In this document: in pieces, positions 45,045 through 54,360 of the stretch
How the letters are laid out: each line of letters opens with the position of its first letter
How positions within the stretch are numbered: the first letter of the stretch is position 1
DNA from: Enorma phocaeensis
GTDB taxonomy: Bacteria; Actinomycetota; Coriobacteriia; Coriobacteriales; Coriobacteriaceae
Assembly: GCF_016901575.1 (NCBI RefSeq)
Contig: NZ_JACJKQ010000003.1
Coordinates: forward strand, 1-64,000
Length of the DNA stretch: 64,000 bases
Direction of reading: 5' to 3'
Translations under genes and position numbers: made by a program
Notes under the pieces: model-generated
What the model was told of the DNA's origin: nothing
The model's input: the letters and a program-made list of their open reading frames with translations, nothing else
The model's database searches: none

Positions 45045-45093
45045 GATTGTCTCTCCCTTTTCCCTACGGTGGGCCGTGGTGGCCGCTCGCCGC

Positions 45094-46596
45094 CTACTCG
45101 GTCGCAAACTGCCAGCCGGCGAGTCGATCCTTGGCGATATCGATGTCCAGGTAGTCCGCGTCGCCGCCCATGAGACGGGTGAACGCGGTGAACAGATAGT
45201 GCGAGTCGGTAGGGCCGGGCGATGCCTCGGGGTGATACTGGACCGAGAAGGCCGGAACGTCCAGCAGCTGGATGCCCTCGGCGGTGCCGTCATTGAGGTT
45301 TACATGGGTGAGGCGAATGCGGCCGAAGCGCTCGTTGGAGACGACGGGTGCCACGCCGCGCTCGACCCAAAAGCGCAGGTCGCCATCGGAGGGATGGGAC
45401 TCCACGCCGCCAGACAGCTCGGGCACAAGCTCGCCCAGGCTGGGGAACAGAAGGCCGAAGCCATGGTTTTGAGCGGTGATCTCGACCCTTCGGCTGATCA
45501 GGTTCATGACCGGCTGGTTGCCGCCGCGGTGGCCGTACTTGAGCTTCTCCATCTGGGCGCCGGCGGCAAGGCTGATCATCTGATGCCCCAGGCAGATGCC
45601 AAAGACCGGCACGCGGCCGAGCAGGTTTTGCACCTGCGTGTACGTCGCCTCGACAGCATCCGGGTCGCCGGGGCCGTTGGAGAGAAACACGCCGTCGGGC
45701 ATGCTGCCGTCGGGACCCATGGCGAGCACCTCGTCGGCAGGGGTGTCCCACGGCACGACGGTCAGGTCGCAGCCGGCACGGACCAGCCCCTCGAGAATGC
45801 CGCGCTTGATGCCGCAGTCATACACGACCACGTTGAAGCGGGCGCCGTCGACGGGAAGCTGGGCAAACCTGCGGCCCTCCGGAAGGTCGGCGGCGGTATA
45901 GGCGCGACGTCCGGCGGCGCTCACCGTCTTGACCAAGTTGGTGCCCACGAGCGCCGGCGCCGCCGCCAGGCGGGCAGCCAGCTCGTCAAGCTCAAAGATC
46001 TCGGTGGAAACGATGCCCTGCATGGCACCGTGCTCGCGTAGGTGCTGCACGAGCGAGCGGGTGTCGAGCCCCTCGATGGCGACCACGCCCTGCTGGGCAA
46101 GGTAGTCGGGCAGGCTCACGGTCGAGCGCCAGTTTGAGGGGGTGCGGCACATGTCGTGCACCACAAGGGCGCGCAGCGCGGGCCGCGGATGGTCGGACGC
46201 GTCCGATCCGGTGGGGCCCAGCGCTCCCTGCGCGTCGTCCACGTCCACGCCGTAGTTGCCGATCTGCGGATAGGTCATGGTGACGATCTGGCCCGCGTAG
46301 GACGGGTCGGTCAGAACCTCGAAATAGCCTTCGAGCGAGGTGTTGAAGCACACCTCGCCGGTCGCGGTGCCCGTCGCGCCGCATGCCCGGCCGTAAAAGA
46401 CGGTACCGTCGGCGAGGTAGAGAATCGCCGGCTCCGCGTCACCCTTGCTCGTGGCGGCAAGTATGCGCGCCGCCAGCGCGCTCGGCGCCGCAGAACGCCA
46501 GGCGTGGCCGCTCCGACGCGGCGCGCAGGACGCTGCAGACATCACTGTCTCCCCCGGTATTTCGTTGCTGTTGGATGGTTTGAAGTCACAAGCCAT
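45094..46596 (-). CDS. carA: Carbamoyl phosphate synthase small subunit
   Basis: A CarA of about 500 residues: N-terminal domain ([36 protein letters not shown]) and a class I glutaminase with the Cys in GICLGHQ and His in [10 protein letters not shown]. It frees ammonia from glutamine for CarB. It has about 55 more N-terminal residues than usual. Two in-frame starts each have a site: ATG 46596 with AAAAGGAG and ATG 46542 with GGGGGAG. A -10 element TACAAT lies about 60 nt upstream. Confidence 0.95.
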   Translation of the reverse strand: MACDFKPSNSNEIPGETVMSAASCAPRRSGHAWRSAAPSALAARILAATSKGDAEPAILYLADGTVFYGRACGATGTATGEVCFNTSLEGYFEVLTDPSYAGQIVTMTYPQIGNYGVDVDDAQGALGPTGSDASDHPRPALRALVVHDMCRTPSNWRSTVSLPDYLAQQGVVAIEGLDTRSLVQHLREHGAMQGIVSTEIFELDELAARLAAAPALVGTNLVKTVSAAGRRAYTAADLPEGRRFAQLPVDGARFNVVVYDCGIKRGILEGLVRAGCDLTVVPWDTPADEVLAMGPDGSMPDGVFLSNGPGDPDAVEATYTQVQNLLGRVPVFGICLGHQMISLAAGAQMEKLKYGHRGGNQPVMNLISRRVEITAQNHGFGLLFPSLGELVPELSGGVESHPSDGDLRFWVERGVAPVVSNERFGRIRLTHVNLNDGTAEGIQLLDVPAFSVQYHPEASPGPTDSHYLFTAFTRLMGGDADYLDIDIAKDRLAGWQFATE

Positions 46597-47074
46597 GTTC
46601 TCTCCTTTTCGGTCTCTCGGTACCGGTTTAAAGGGCCATGTGGTTCTGGCTATTGTAGAGCTTCGTCGAGAAAAAACGAGAGTGGCCGGCCAATTCATTC
46701 AATTTTTTCTATTTCAGCACCGTCTTATACATTATCTTTTGATTTTGATACATTTACCTGTTGATGCGGACAATCATATGACCCCGCTCGCCGCGCCCGC
46801 TGCGCGACAACGGCCCCACGCCGGCCGCCGCGCGGCAACGGCGCTGCACGCGAAAACGTTCCTCCACCGTCTGCCCAGCGCTCCTGTGAAGTCCTGCTCG
46901 GATCGCGACCTCGTCACAGCCCCCTCCCCGTCTCCTGGCGCTCCCCGATCCAATGTGAGCATCCTGTTTCGGGCATGTGTTGTTCTCGCACCCGATGGCC
47001 ACGAGGGCGGGCACGTACTATGCTGGTCGAGCAACGCTGGTCCATAAGTCCGCGGAAGAAAGAAGGAAACCCTT
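46597..47074. other. Divergent control region between carA and pyridoxamine kinase
   Basis: This 478-bp region is A+T rich near carA (46640-46770). On the minus strand TACAAT near 46655 is a good -10 candidate, followed by an untranslated leader with a CCGGTACCG palindrome. No PyrR-type loop or attenuator with a U run was recognised. The part next to the kinase gene has AAGGAAAC as ribosome binding site and TACTAT near 47017 as a possible -10. Confidence 0.45.
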
Positions 47075-47977
47075 ATGTCCAACGAAATCACCGGTGCGGC
47101 AGCACCCACGCAACCCCTGTACAAGCGCTCGGGGGACTACATCCCCCGCGTCGCCGCCGTGCACGACCTGTGCGGCTATGGCAAATGCTCGCTCGGCGTA
47201 GCCATTCCCGTGCTCTCGGCAGCCGGATGCGACGTGTGCCCCGTGCCTACCGGCCTTTTCTCCAGCCACACGGCATTCCCTGGCTGGTACATGCATGACA
47301 CCACCGAGATCCTGCCCGACTACCTGGCGGCATGGCAGAACATCGGTGTCGAGATCGACGCCATCTACTCCGGATTCCTCGGCGCCCCCGAGCAGGTCGA
47401 CCGCATTCGCGACCTGTACGCCGCATACCCAAAGGCCCTGCGGGTGGTCGACCCCGTTATGGCAGACCACGGCAAGGTCTATCCCACCTACACGCCCGAG
47501 CTCTGCAAGGCCATGGGCGAGCTTGCCGAGGGGGCGGACATCCTGACGCCCAACCTCACCGAGGCCGCCATCATCCTCTCTCGCCCCATCGGCGACGCCT
47601 GGGCGGGCGAGGACATCGCCGACGAAGCGGCCCGCGAGCTGGTCGACGCCCTGCTTGCCAAGGGGACCAAGACCGTCGTGCTCAAGGGCATCCAGCGCAA
47701 CGACGGATTGATCCGCAACTTCGTCGGCACTCACGACGGCGCCTTCTTCGAGGTGAACAACGAGCTCTTGCCCTATATGCTCCATGGCACCGGCGACCTG
47801 TACTGCTCGTGCCTGCTTGCCGCCGTCATGGCCGGGCGCGCCCTCGACGAGGCGGTGCGCTTTGCGGGCGACTTCGTCCACGACGCGATGATCGTCTCTT
47901 CGAAGCAGCCGCAGTTCCAAGACCGCGGCGTCTCCTTCGAACCCCTGCTCGGCAAGGTCTGCGCCTTGCTGGCATAA
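47075..47977 (+). CDS. pdxY: Pyridoxamine/pyridoxal kinase
   Basis: A 300-residue ribokinase-fold kinase of the PdxY type, which salvages vitamin B6 as pyridoxal phosphate. Landmarks are VAAVHDLCGYGKCSL near the N terminus, PVPTGLFSSHTAF, VVDPVMADHG and the ATP/catalytic GTGDLYCS with the base Asp. AAGGAAAC precedes ATG. The gene stands alone and is followed by a palindromic element. Confidence 0.92.
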   Translation: MSNEITGAAAPTQPLYKRSGDYIPRVAAVHDLCGYGKCSLGVAIPVLSAAGCDVCPVPTGLFSSHTAFPGWYMHDTTEILPDYLAAWQNIGVEIDAIYSGFLGAPEQVDRIRDLYAAYPKALRVVDPVMADHGKVYPTYTPELCKAMGELAEGADILTPNLTEAAIILSRPIGDAWAGEDIADEAARELVDALLAKGTKTVVLKGIQRNDGLIRNFVGTHDGAFFEVNNELLPYMLHGTGDLYCSCLLAAVMAGRALDEAVRFAGDFVHDAMIVSSKQPQFQDRGVSFEPLLGKVCALLA

Positions 47978-48071
47978 GGATTCCGCCGGCGGACCCGTTC
48001 TTGTGGGCACTGCCCCTGCATATGTCATCGCGCTCTCGGGGCCCATCCTATGTGGGCCCCTTTCCTCGTTG

Positions 48072-48116
48072 CTCGGTTTATTACAGAATCGGGCCCCAAT
48101 TTGTAATAAAACCGAG
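48072..48116. terminator. Palindromic hairpin between convergent genes
   Basis: CTCGGTTTATTACA (48072-48085) pairs with TGTAAT-A-AAACCGAG (48102-48116) with a single bulged base. It sits between the convergent kinase gene and the minus-strand gene at 48247, so a bidirectional terminator is likely. Its CGGTTTTAT core resembles the arms of the palindrome at 26236-26375. Confidence 0.65.
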
Positions 48117-48246
48117 CTTTGGCGAATTTTTCGGGCATCGTTGCTACATAGTTTTCGAGCGACGGCGAAACACGCGGCACGGCGCGCGCCCGACACGCGG
48201 CACGGCGCGGGCGGCCGCATATGCAAGACCGCGAGTGGCGGAAGCG

Positions 48247-49224
48247 CTACGAATACGACTCCTGCATGAGGCGCTCGACTTCCTCGGGCGTCTTTTCCGT
48301 TGCGCCGCCGTTGAAGATCTCGCTGCCGTGCATGAGGCGCTCTGCCTGGCGCTCGCGCTCCTGCGCGTCGTATTCCTTCTGCGTGAGGCCGGGCTGCTCC
48401 ACCAGCGACGACACGGAGTTCACCTGTTCCTGGATGCGACCGGTGATCTGCTCATCCATGCCCACGATATGCATCTCCCAGTCGATGCTCGAGGTGTTTG
48501 CCTGGTCGGGCTTGGTCCACACGAAGGTGAAGATCGCCTTGCACGTTCCGCCGGCGGGAATGAGGCCGAAGAAGCGATCGTGCTGGATGTTGCCGGCGTC
48601 GTCGACATAGGCGTAGACGTTGTAGACCACGCGGTCGATGCTGGTGTTGAACAGGGCGTTGGTGGCGAGCGCGGCGGCTTGGATCTGCCCGTTGGAAAGC
48701 AGCTCGAGCTCGTTGGCAGAATCGGTGTCGACCACCGTCACCTCGACTTCGCCGGTGACCTCGTTGGCGCTGTCGACGGTGAAGCGCTGCGGAAACTGCG
48801 TGAAGCCGTTTCCCCATTCAAGGCCGCCCTCGAGGGCGTTGGTCACCGTCTCGCGCGTCACCGACTCCGAGAGGTTCGCGGTGTTCAGGCGGCGATTCAC
48901 GCCATAGAACACCTGCATGCCCATGATCAGCACGAACACCACGAGCACGAAGCCCACAGCCGTGCGCGTGATGGTGTCGCCCACCTTGGAGCCCGAGGGA
49001 TCGTCTGCAGAAAGCGGGTCGACCTTGGAGCCGCCGCGCCTCTTGCGGTCGAGCGCCGCCAGGCGCTGCACCGCGTCGCGGCCTCCCGCCGACCTCGCCT
49101 CGGCGCGGGCCTTCATGCGCCGCTCGCGATCGTCCGCACGCCCCGGATCGACCACACCGGACTCGTCGAGCTCAGAAAAGAGCTCGCTGATCTCATCTGG
49201 TGTGAGTTGGTGCTTCTTCGACAT
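48247..49224 (-). CDS. Hypothetical single-pass membrane protein
   Basis: A 325-residue protein without a recognised family. About 80 charged cytoplasmic residues (MSKKHQLTPDEISELFSELD and basic stretches) precede one membrane segment (about 82-105, TAVGFVLVVFVLIMGMQVFYG). An external domain follows with beta-rich patterns and many Asn/Asp, and the C terminus is Glu-rich. GATAAGGCG precedes ATG at 49224. It starts 29 nt after the ABC exporter stop, so the two are probably cotranscribed and may work together. Confidence 0.65.
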   Translation of the reverse strand: MSKKHQLTPDEISELFSELDESGVVDPGRADDRERRMKARAEARSAGGRDAVQRLAALDRKRRGGSKVDPLSADDPSGSKVGDTITRTAVGFVLVVFVLIMGMQVFYGVNRRLNTANLSESVTRETVTNALEGGLEWGNGFTQFPQRFTVDSANEVTGEVEVTVVDTDSANELELLSNGQIQAAALATNALFNTSIDRVVYNVYAYVDDAGNIQHDRFFGLIPAGGTCKAIFTFVWTKPDQANTSSIDWEMHIVGMDEQITGRIQEQVNSVSSLVEQPGLTQKEYDAQERERQAERLMHGSEIFNGGATEKTPEEVERLMQESYS

Positions 49225-49253
49225 CTTGCGCCTTATCGCCAAGCCGACCGGGT

Positions 49254-51104
49254 CTATCCACGCGTAGCCGTCGCCGCGGGCTCGTCGAGCTCGCGGGCGC
49301 GCACGCCTTCAAACTGCATTCGATAGTAACGGGCATAGGTGCCCCCGCGCGCGAGAAGCTCCTCATGCGTGCCACGTTCCACGACCTGACCATGTTCTAC
49401 CGTGGCGATCTCGTCGGCGCCTTTGATGGTGGAGAGGCGGTGGGCGATGATGATCGTGGTGCGGTCCGCCGCCAGACGCTCGAGCGACTCCTGCACGGCC
49501 TCCTCGCTCTCGTTGTCGAGCGCCGAGGTCGCCTCGTCGAGGATGAGGATCTTCGGGTCCTTCAGGAATACGCGCGCGATGGCGATGCGCTGCTTCTGGC
49601 CACCGGAAAGCCTGCCGCCGCGCTCGCCCACCACGGTGTCGTAGCCGTCTTCGAGCGACTCGATGAAGTCGTGGATGTTGGCGCGGCGAGCCGCCTGGGC
49701 GATCTCGTCGTCGGTCGCGCCGGGGCGCCCGTAGGCGATGTTTTCGCGGATCGTGCCGTCAAACAGATACACGTCCTGCTGCACAAGGCCGATCGCCCGG
49801 CGCAGGCTCTCCTGCGTGACGTCGCGCACGTCCTGTCCGTCGATGGTGATGGAGCCGGACTGCACGTCATAAAAGCGCGGCAGCAGCGAGCAGGTGGTCG
49901 ACTTGCCGCCGCCGGAGGGCCCGACGAGCGCGATGGTCTCGCCCGGGCGGATGGACAGGCTCAAGTGGTCGATCACGGGACGCTCGACGCCTGCACGCCT
50001 GTCGGCGCCGATCTCGCGGTCCTCATAGGTGAAGCACACGTCGCGGTACTCGATGGCGCCGGCGCTCACCTCGAGCGGCCGCGCATCGGGCTTGTCGAGC
50101 ACGTCGGGGGTGCTCATGAGCACCTCATCCATGCGGCGGAAGCCCGCGATGGCCTTCTGGAAGGTCTCGGTTGAGTTCACGAGCGTCTCGATGGGCGTCG
50201 TGAAGAGGCTGATGTAGAGCGCAAAGGTCGCCATGTCCACCGCGGTCATCTGTCCCTGGGCCACCAGATAGCCGCCCAAGACCACGATGATGGTAAACAG
50301 CACGCCGGTCATGAGGGCGCTTGTGGCCTGGTAGGTTCCCATGACGCGATACATGGCCTCCTTGGAGTCCAGGTAGCGGTCGTTGGAACGACGGAACTTC
50401 GCGCGCTCGGTCTCCTCGTTGGCGAAGGACTTCACCACGCGCATGCCGGCAAGCGAGTCCTGCAGCTGGGAGTTCACGCCGGAGATCTTCAGGCGATTGT
50501 CGGTGTAGACGGCGCGCATGCGGAAGTTTTGGCGCACCATGACCACCACGAACAAGGCGGTGACCGCCGCCATGACGCCCGCAAGCACCGGCGAGATGGT
50601 GAACAGGATGACGAAGGCACCCACGATCTCTACTCCGCAGATGATGATCCACTCCGGAACGTGGTGCGCGGCCTCGCAGATGTCAAACAGGTCGTTCACC
50701 ACGCGGCTCATCATGTCGCCGGAGTTCACCCGGTCGAAATAGCTAAAGCTGAAGCGCTCGTACTGGTCAAAGAGGTCCTGGCGCATCTTGGACTCCATGC
50801 GCGCGCCCATGATGTGACCCTGCGCAGAGACAAAGTAGCGGCAGGCGCAGCGGACGAGATACATGGCGACGAGCCCGGCGGCTATCATGCCGAGCGAGGC
50901 CATGATGGCGGAGGGGCCCTCGGTGAAGAGGCCTCCGGTCAGCGACCTCAGAATGCTTGGAAACGCAAGGTCGATGCCCGCGATGACAAGCGCGCAGACG
51001 GTGTCGGCGATAAAGAGGTGCTTCTGGGGCCCGTAGTAGGCCAAGAAGCGTCGGAACATGGTTTTTGGCCGCTCGGCGGCGGTAGAGGATGTGGTGCTGG
51101 TCAC
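49254..51104 (-). CDS. ABC exporter, fused membrane and ATPase domains
   Basis: A 616-residue half-transporter of the MsbA/BmrA type. Six membrane segments occupy about 15-310, with the NSGDMMSRVVND coupling region. The ATPase domain has Walker A GPSGGGKST, the Q-loop LVQQDVYLFDGTIRENI, signature LSGGQKQRIA, LILDEATSALD and the switch His IIAHRLST. It works as a homodimer, since no partner half lies nearby. GTG at 51104 with AAGGATAC is the likely start. The substrate (lipid, drug or peptide) is unknown. Confidence 0.92.
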   Translation of the reverse strand: MTSTTSSTAAERPKTMFRRFLAYYGPQKHLFIADTVCALVIAGIDLAFPSILRSLTGGLFTEGPSAIMASLGMIAAGLVAMYLVRCACRYFVSAQGHIMGARMESKMRQDLFDQYERFSFSYFDRVNSGDMMSRVVNDLFDICEAAHHVPEWIIICGVEIVGAFVILFTISPVLAGVMAAVTALFVVVMVRQNFRMRAVYTDNRLKISGVNSQLQDSLAGMRVVKSFANEETERAKFRRSNDRYLDSKEAMYRVMGTYQATSALMTGVLFTIIVVLGGYLVAQGQMTAVDMATFALYISLFTTPIETLVNSTETFQKAIAGFRRMDEVLMSTPDVLDKPDARPLEVSAGAIEYRDVCFTYEDREIGADRRAGVERPVIDHLSLSIRPGETIALVGPSGGGKSTTCSLLPRFYDVQSGSITIDGQDVRDVTQESLRRAIGLVQQDVYLFDGTIRENIAYGRPGATDDEIAQAARRANIHDFIESLEDGYDTVVGERGGRLSGGQKQRIAIARVFLKDPKILILDEATSALDNESEEAVQESLERLAADRTTIIIAHRLSTIKGADEIATVEHGQVVERGTHEELLARGGTYARYYRMQFEGVRARELDEPAATATRG

Positions 51105-51252
51105 GGCGTATCCTTGCGTTGATAGGCTTGCTTGTTGCGGCTCACCAGTATATACGCCGCGCCCGCCGCGCGCACGGGAGCCGCGTGACGGGCAGGTGTT
51201 GAAACGATTGAGGGACGGCGTGCGCCGCCGCGTCAGGTGGCGGCACCACGTG

Positions 51253-52422
51253 CTACAGCGGGTCGCTTCCTTGGCGCAAGATATGTAGATACGCCTCATA
51301 CATATACGTGCGGTAGCGCGCGCGTTCGGCATCCTTGCGCTGTAAGATGCCGCACGTCTCGAATTCTTTCACCAGGTTGGCTGCGGTGCCACGTGAGACC
51401 TCTAACCTGTCACGAACATAGTTAACGTCCACAATGGGATTGCCCTCAAGCACATCGAGCAACTTGAGCGCGTTGGGGACCGACCGGTCGAAGCGCTCGC
51501 GAACAAGCGCCACCGTTTTGTTGTGCAGTTCGACCAGCTGGTTCAGCGATGCCACGGCATCTTTCGCTCCGTCGAGCATGCATTGGCAGAAGAACTCAAT
51601 CCAATCCTCGAACGCTCCCGTCTCACGCACCGCCGTCAAATGAGCGTAGTACTCCTGGCGATTGAGTTTGAACTGGTAGGAGGGGTAAAACAGAGGCGAA
51701 TCGAGAACGCCGTCGTTGATGAGCGACAACGTTATGAGCAACCGTCCAAGACGCCCATTGCCGTCAAGAAACGGATGAATGCTCTCAAACTGATAATGAA
51801 CGAGCGCGGCCTTGATAACCGGGTCGACTCCTTCCTCCGTGTTAATGAATTTGTCTAGCTCGAAGAGGGCATCGCGCATGTCCTCAACATTCGGCGGGAG
51901 ATAGAACGCCGATTTAATGTCACACCCCTGTGGACCAATCCAGTTTTGCGAAACCCTGATTTCTCCCGGTTGCTTCTCACCACCACGACCGCTTTGCAGC
52001 AGCACCCTATGCACCTCTCGCAGAAGGCGCGTACAAAGCGGCAGCGTTTTCATGCGTTCGACAGCGAAATCGGAAGCCTGCACGTTATTCACCACGTCGG
52101 CTACATCTTCATGAGTTGCCGCGCTATTCTCGGGATCAAGAACGTCATCAAAGGTGCACTGCGTTCCCTCAATCTGCGCGGAAAGCAGCGCCTCTTTACG
52201 AACATACATAGTGAGATACATATCGGCATTCGGCACAAACTGAGCCATGCCGGACAGCATGCCGACCTGTCGAGAACATGCTGCCAGCAAATCGATTTGC
52301 CGAGCCGATAGCTGCAAGGTCGGCAATACATCATGCAGCGACGCCGGAAGAAACGACTGATAGGCGAGCTCTCCCGATAGATTATTGCGCAGGGTGCCCT
52401 GTCTGCCGGGAACGATATTCAT
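51253..52422 (-). CDS. Fic family protein with C-terminal winged helix
   Basis: A 389-residue Fic protein. The catalytic loop HPFLDGNGRLGR starts at His216, so AMP transfer to target proteins is expected. The N-terminal inhibitory helix is LSAQIEG (Ser81 to Glu85), which makes it a class II, self-inhibited Fic. The last 100 residues carry a winged helix (VNYVRDRLEVSRGTAANLVKEFE). AAGGAGGCGGC fixes ATG at 52422. Its codon use is visibly more A+T rich than that of its neighbours, suggesting transfer. A palindrome array lies in its upstream region. Confidence 0.92.
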   Translation of the reverse strand: MNIVPGRQGTLRNNLSGELAYQSFLPASLHDVLPTLQLSARQIDLLAACSRQVGMLSGMAQFVPNADMYLTMYVRKEALLSAQIEGTQCTFDDVLDPENSAATHEDVADVVNNVQASDFAVERMKTLPLCTRLLREVHRVLLQSGRGGEKQPGEIRVSQNWIGPQGCDIKSAFYLPPNVEDMRDALFELDKFINTEEGVDPVIKAALVHYQFESIHPFLDGNGRLGRLLITLSLINDGVLDSPLFYPSYQFKLNRQEYYAHLTAVRETGAFEDWIEFFCQCMLDGAKDAVASLNQLVELHNKTVALVRERFDRSVPNALKLLDVLEGNPIVDVNYVRDRLEVSRGTAANLVKEFETCGILQRKDAERARYRTYMYEAYLHILRQGSDPL

Positions 52423-52470
52423 GCCGCCTCCTTGCATTCAACATGAGCAGGATGCGAAGCATTGTAACAC

Positions 52471-52637
52471 CTAACGACAATTTTAAGCCTGTTTTTGACG
52501 TTAGGAGAATTGCATGGGCTCTAACGACAAGTTATTGTCGTTAGAGCCGTCTACAAGATTCTAACGACAATTTCAGGTTGATTTTTGTCGTTAGAATTCG
52601 ATCGGATGCTCTAACGTCAACAACTTGTCGTTAGAGC
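52471..52637. repeat. Array of four palindromes, centres 45 bp apart, upstream of fic
   Basis: Eight copies of the half-site CTAACGACAA stand as four inverted pairs: 52471/52495, 52521/52535, 52561/52585 and 52611/52625 (start positions). The centres fall at 52487.5, 52532.5, 52577.5 and 52622.5, exactly 45 bp apart. Loops alternate 14, 4, 14 and 4 nt. The second palindrome is a perfect 14-bp stem (52517-52548). Spacer sequences differ. It lies 50-215 nt upstream of the fic start and after the Nudix gene stop, so it is best read as an operator array or hairpin series. Confidence 0.9.
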
Positions 52638-52756
52638 GCAAAGCCAGGCTCGTCGCTATGGCGAGCGAGCCTCCGTTCCGCAATTTGGATTCTGTCCCGA
52701 GACGCAGGGCGTCTCGGGCACAACCTAGCCATTCTTCAATCAGGACATGCGGCACA

Positions 52757-53428
52757 TTACTTGGAGCGACGGTGCAGCGCGGCCTCGCGGGCATGCGCCG
52801 CAAGGATGCCGGCAACGGTCTTCGCATCCGTGATGGATCCGTCCAGGACGGCCGCCACGAGCTCGGACATGTCCACCATGTCGACATTCAGAAACTCGTC
52901 GGCATCGGGGCTTGCGCCCACGAAGCGCAGCCCGTGCGCAAGGTACACGTGCACCACCTCATCGCTATAGCCCGGCGACGGGGCAACGCTTACCAGCGGC
53001 ACCAGCTCGTCCGCCACAAAGCCGGTCTCCTCGCGAAGCTCGCGGCGGGCGGCAACGGCCGGCTCCTCGCCGGGGTCGAGCTTGCCGGCGGGGATCTCCA
53101 CCGTCACGGCATCGAAGGGCGTGCGATACTGTCGGACTACGGGAACCTGGCCGCCAGGCGTCACGGCGACCACGGCCACGCCGCCCGGATGGCGCACCAC
53201 GTCGCGATGCTCCGCAGCGCCGTCGGGCAGCGTCACGCTCAGGTTGTGAACGTCGATGACGCCGCCGCGCCACACCGGCTCATCCGCACCGATCTGCTCG
53301 TGAAGCGCGGCGTCGCGCGCATCCGCGTCTCCCGGCGTGAAGGGCCGGGCAGGCCACGGGGACTCCGCGAAAGACGACGGCATCGCATGGGGCAGCCCTG
53401 CAGAGGCGCCCCTCTCCTCCGCCGCCAT
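52757..53428 (-). CDS. Nudix hydrolase, ADP-ribose pyrophosphatase type (second copy)
   Basis: A 223-residue Nudix protein with the full box GKLDPGEEPAVAARRELREETGF and the flanking VVRQYRTPFDAVTVEIP typical of ADP-ribose pyrophosphatases. It hydrolyses a nucleoside diphosphate derivative, probably ADP-ribose. It starts 3 nt before the stop region of the upstream paralogue (53431), with GGAGGAG placed inside that gene's end, so the two are coupled. It closely resembles the upstream protein from about residue 45 on. Confidence 0.9.
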   Translation of the reverse strand: MAAEERGASAGLPHAMPSSFAESPWPARPFTPGDADARDAALHEQIGADEPVWRGGVIDVHNLSVTLPDGAAEHRDVVRHPGGVAVVAVTPGGQVPVVRQYRTPFDAVTVEIPAGKLDPGEEPAVAARRELREETGFVADELVPLVSVAPSPGYSDEVVHVYLAHGLRFVGASPDADEFLNVDMVDMSELVAAVLDGSITDAKTVAGILAAHAREAALHRRSK

Positions 53429-53430
53429 CG

Positions 53431-54189
53431 CTACTCCTCCGCCAGACGATGCGCCATGACCTCGCAGGCGAGCGCACCGACGACGGTCTTGGAGTCCTCG
53501 ATCTTGCCGTCGAGCACGGCGTCGACGAGCTCGTTCACCGGCACCAGGTCGACATTCAAGAACTCGTCCTCGTCGGGCTTGGCGCCTTCGAAGCTCAGCT
53601 GCGTGGCGAGGTAGATGTGGATAAGCTCGTCGGAGAAGCCGCAGGACGAGGCGATCGTGGTGAGATAGGCGATGCGTCCCGCCACGAAGCCGGTCTCCTC
53701 TTTCAGCTCGCGCTTGGCGCACTCGAGCGGCTCCTCGCCGGGGTCGAGCTTGCCGGCGGGAATCTCGACCGTCACGCAATCGAGCGAGGTGCGGTACTGG
53801 CGAACGAGCGCGATCTTTCCCGTCTCGGTCAGGGCGACGATGGCCACGGCGCCGCGGTGGCGCACCACGTCGCGAAGCGAGGTGCGGCCGTTGGGCAGAC
53901 GGACCTCCAGGCGTTCGACGTCGAAGATCTTGCCCCTCCAGGCTATATCGCTCGAGATGACCTCCTCATGCAGGTCGGCATCATGCTCGGCCTCGTCGCC
54001 CAATATGAGCGACGGGGTCTCTTCGGGCTCGGGGCTATCGGCAGTCTCATAGGGCTCGCGAGCGCAGGCGTCGGCATCGGCCTCCTCGGCTACGCAGGAG
54101 TCGTCCTCCACGTCGACATCGGCGGAACAGGAGCAAGCCTCGGGCTCCGAAGTCTCAAGACGCTCATCGGTCTGGTCAAGCTCTGCCAT
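53431..54189 (-). CDS. Nudix hydrolase, ADP-ribose pyrophosphatase type (first copy)
   Basis: A 252-residue Nudix protein with box GKLDPGEEPLECAKRELKEETGF. Its first 75 residues are acidic (many Asp/Glu, several Cys) and have no counterpart in known family members I recall. The core resembles the downstream paralogue, which points to tandem duplication. GAGGAGG precedes ATG at 54189. ADP-ribose, which sirtuins and Fic-like reactions do not release directly, is only the likely substrate. Confidence 0.9.
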   Translation of the reverse strand: MAELDQTDERLETSEPEACSCSADVDVEDDSCVAEEADADACAREPYETADSPEPEETPSLILGDEAEHDADLHEEVISSDIAWRGKIFDVERLEVRLPNGRTSLRDVVRHRGAVAIVALTETGKIALVRQYRTSLDCVTVEIPAGKLDPGEEPLECAKRELKEETGFVAGRIAYLTTIASSCGFSDELIHIYLATQLSFEGAKPDEDEFLNVDLVPVNELVDAVLDGKIEDSKTVVGALACEVMAHRLAEE

Positions 54190-54360
54190 GGATCCTCCTC
54201 ATCGTTCCGCGCGCGACGGTCCCGCGCGGAGACACGGACACTCACACAATCACGCTTGTTGTACCCAACCTTGGGCGTGCTCCTGCAGGCTAATTTGGCA
54301 TCAGCGGCACACGATACCCGCGCAGTCGGCCCCGACACCGCGAGCTGCGGCTGCCATGCC

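Noticed and set aside
52471-52637. CRISPR-like array
   Set aside because: The repeated units are inverted pairs with 4- or 14-nt loops, there are no unique spacers of CRISPR length and no cas genes.
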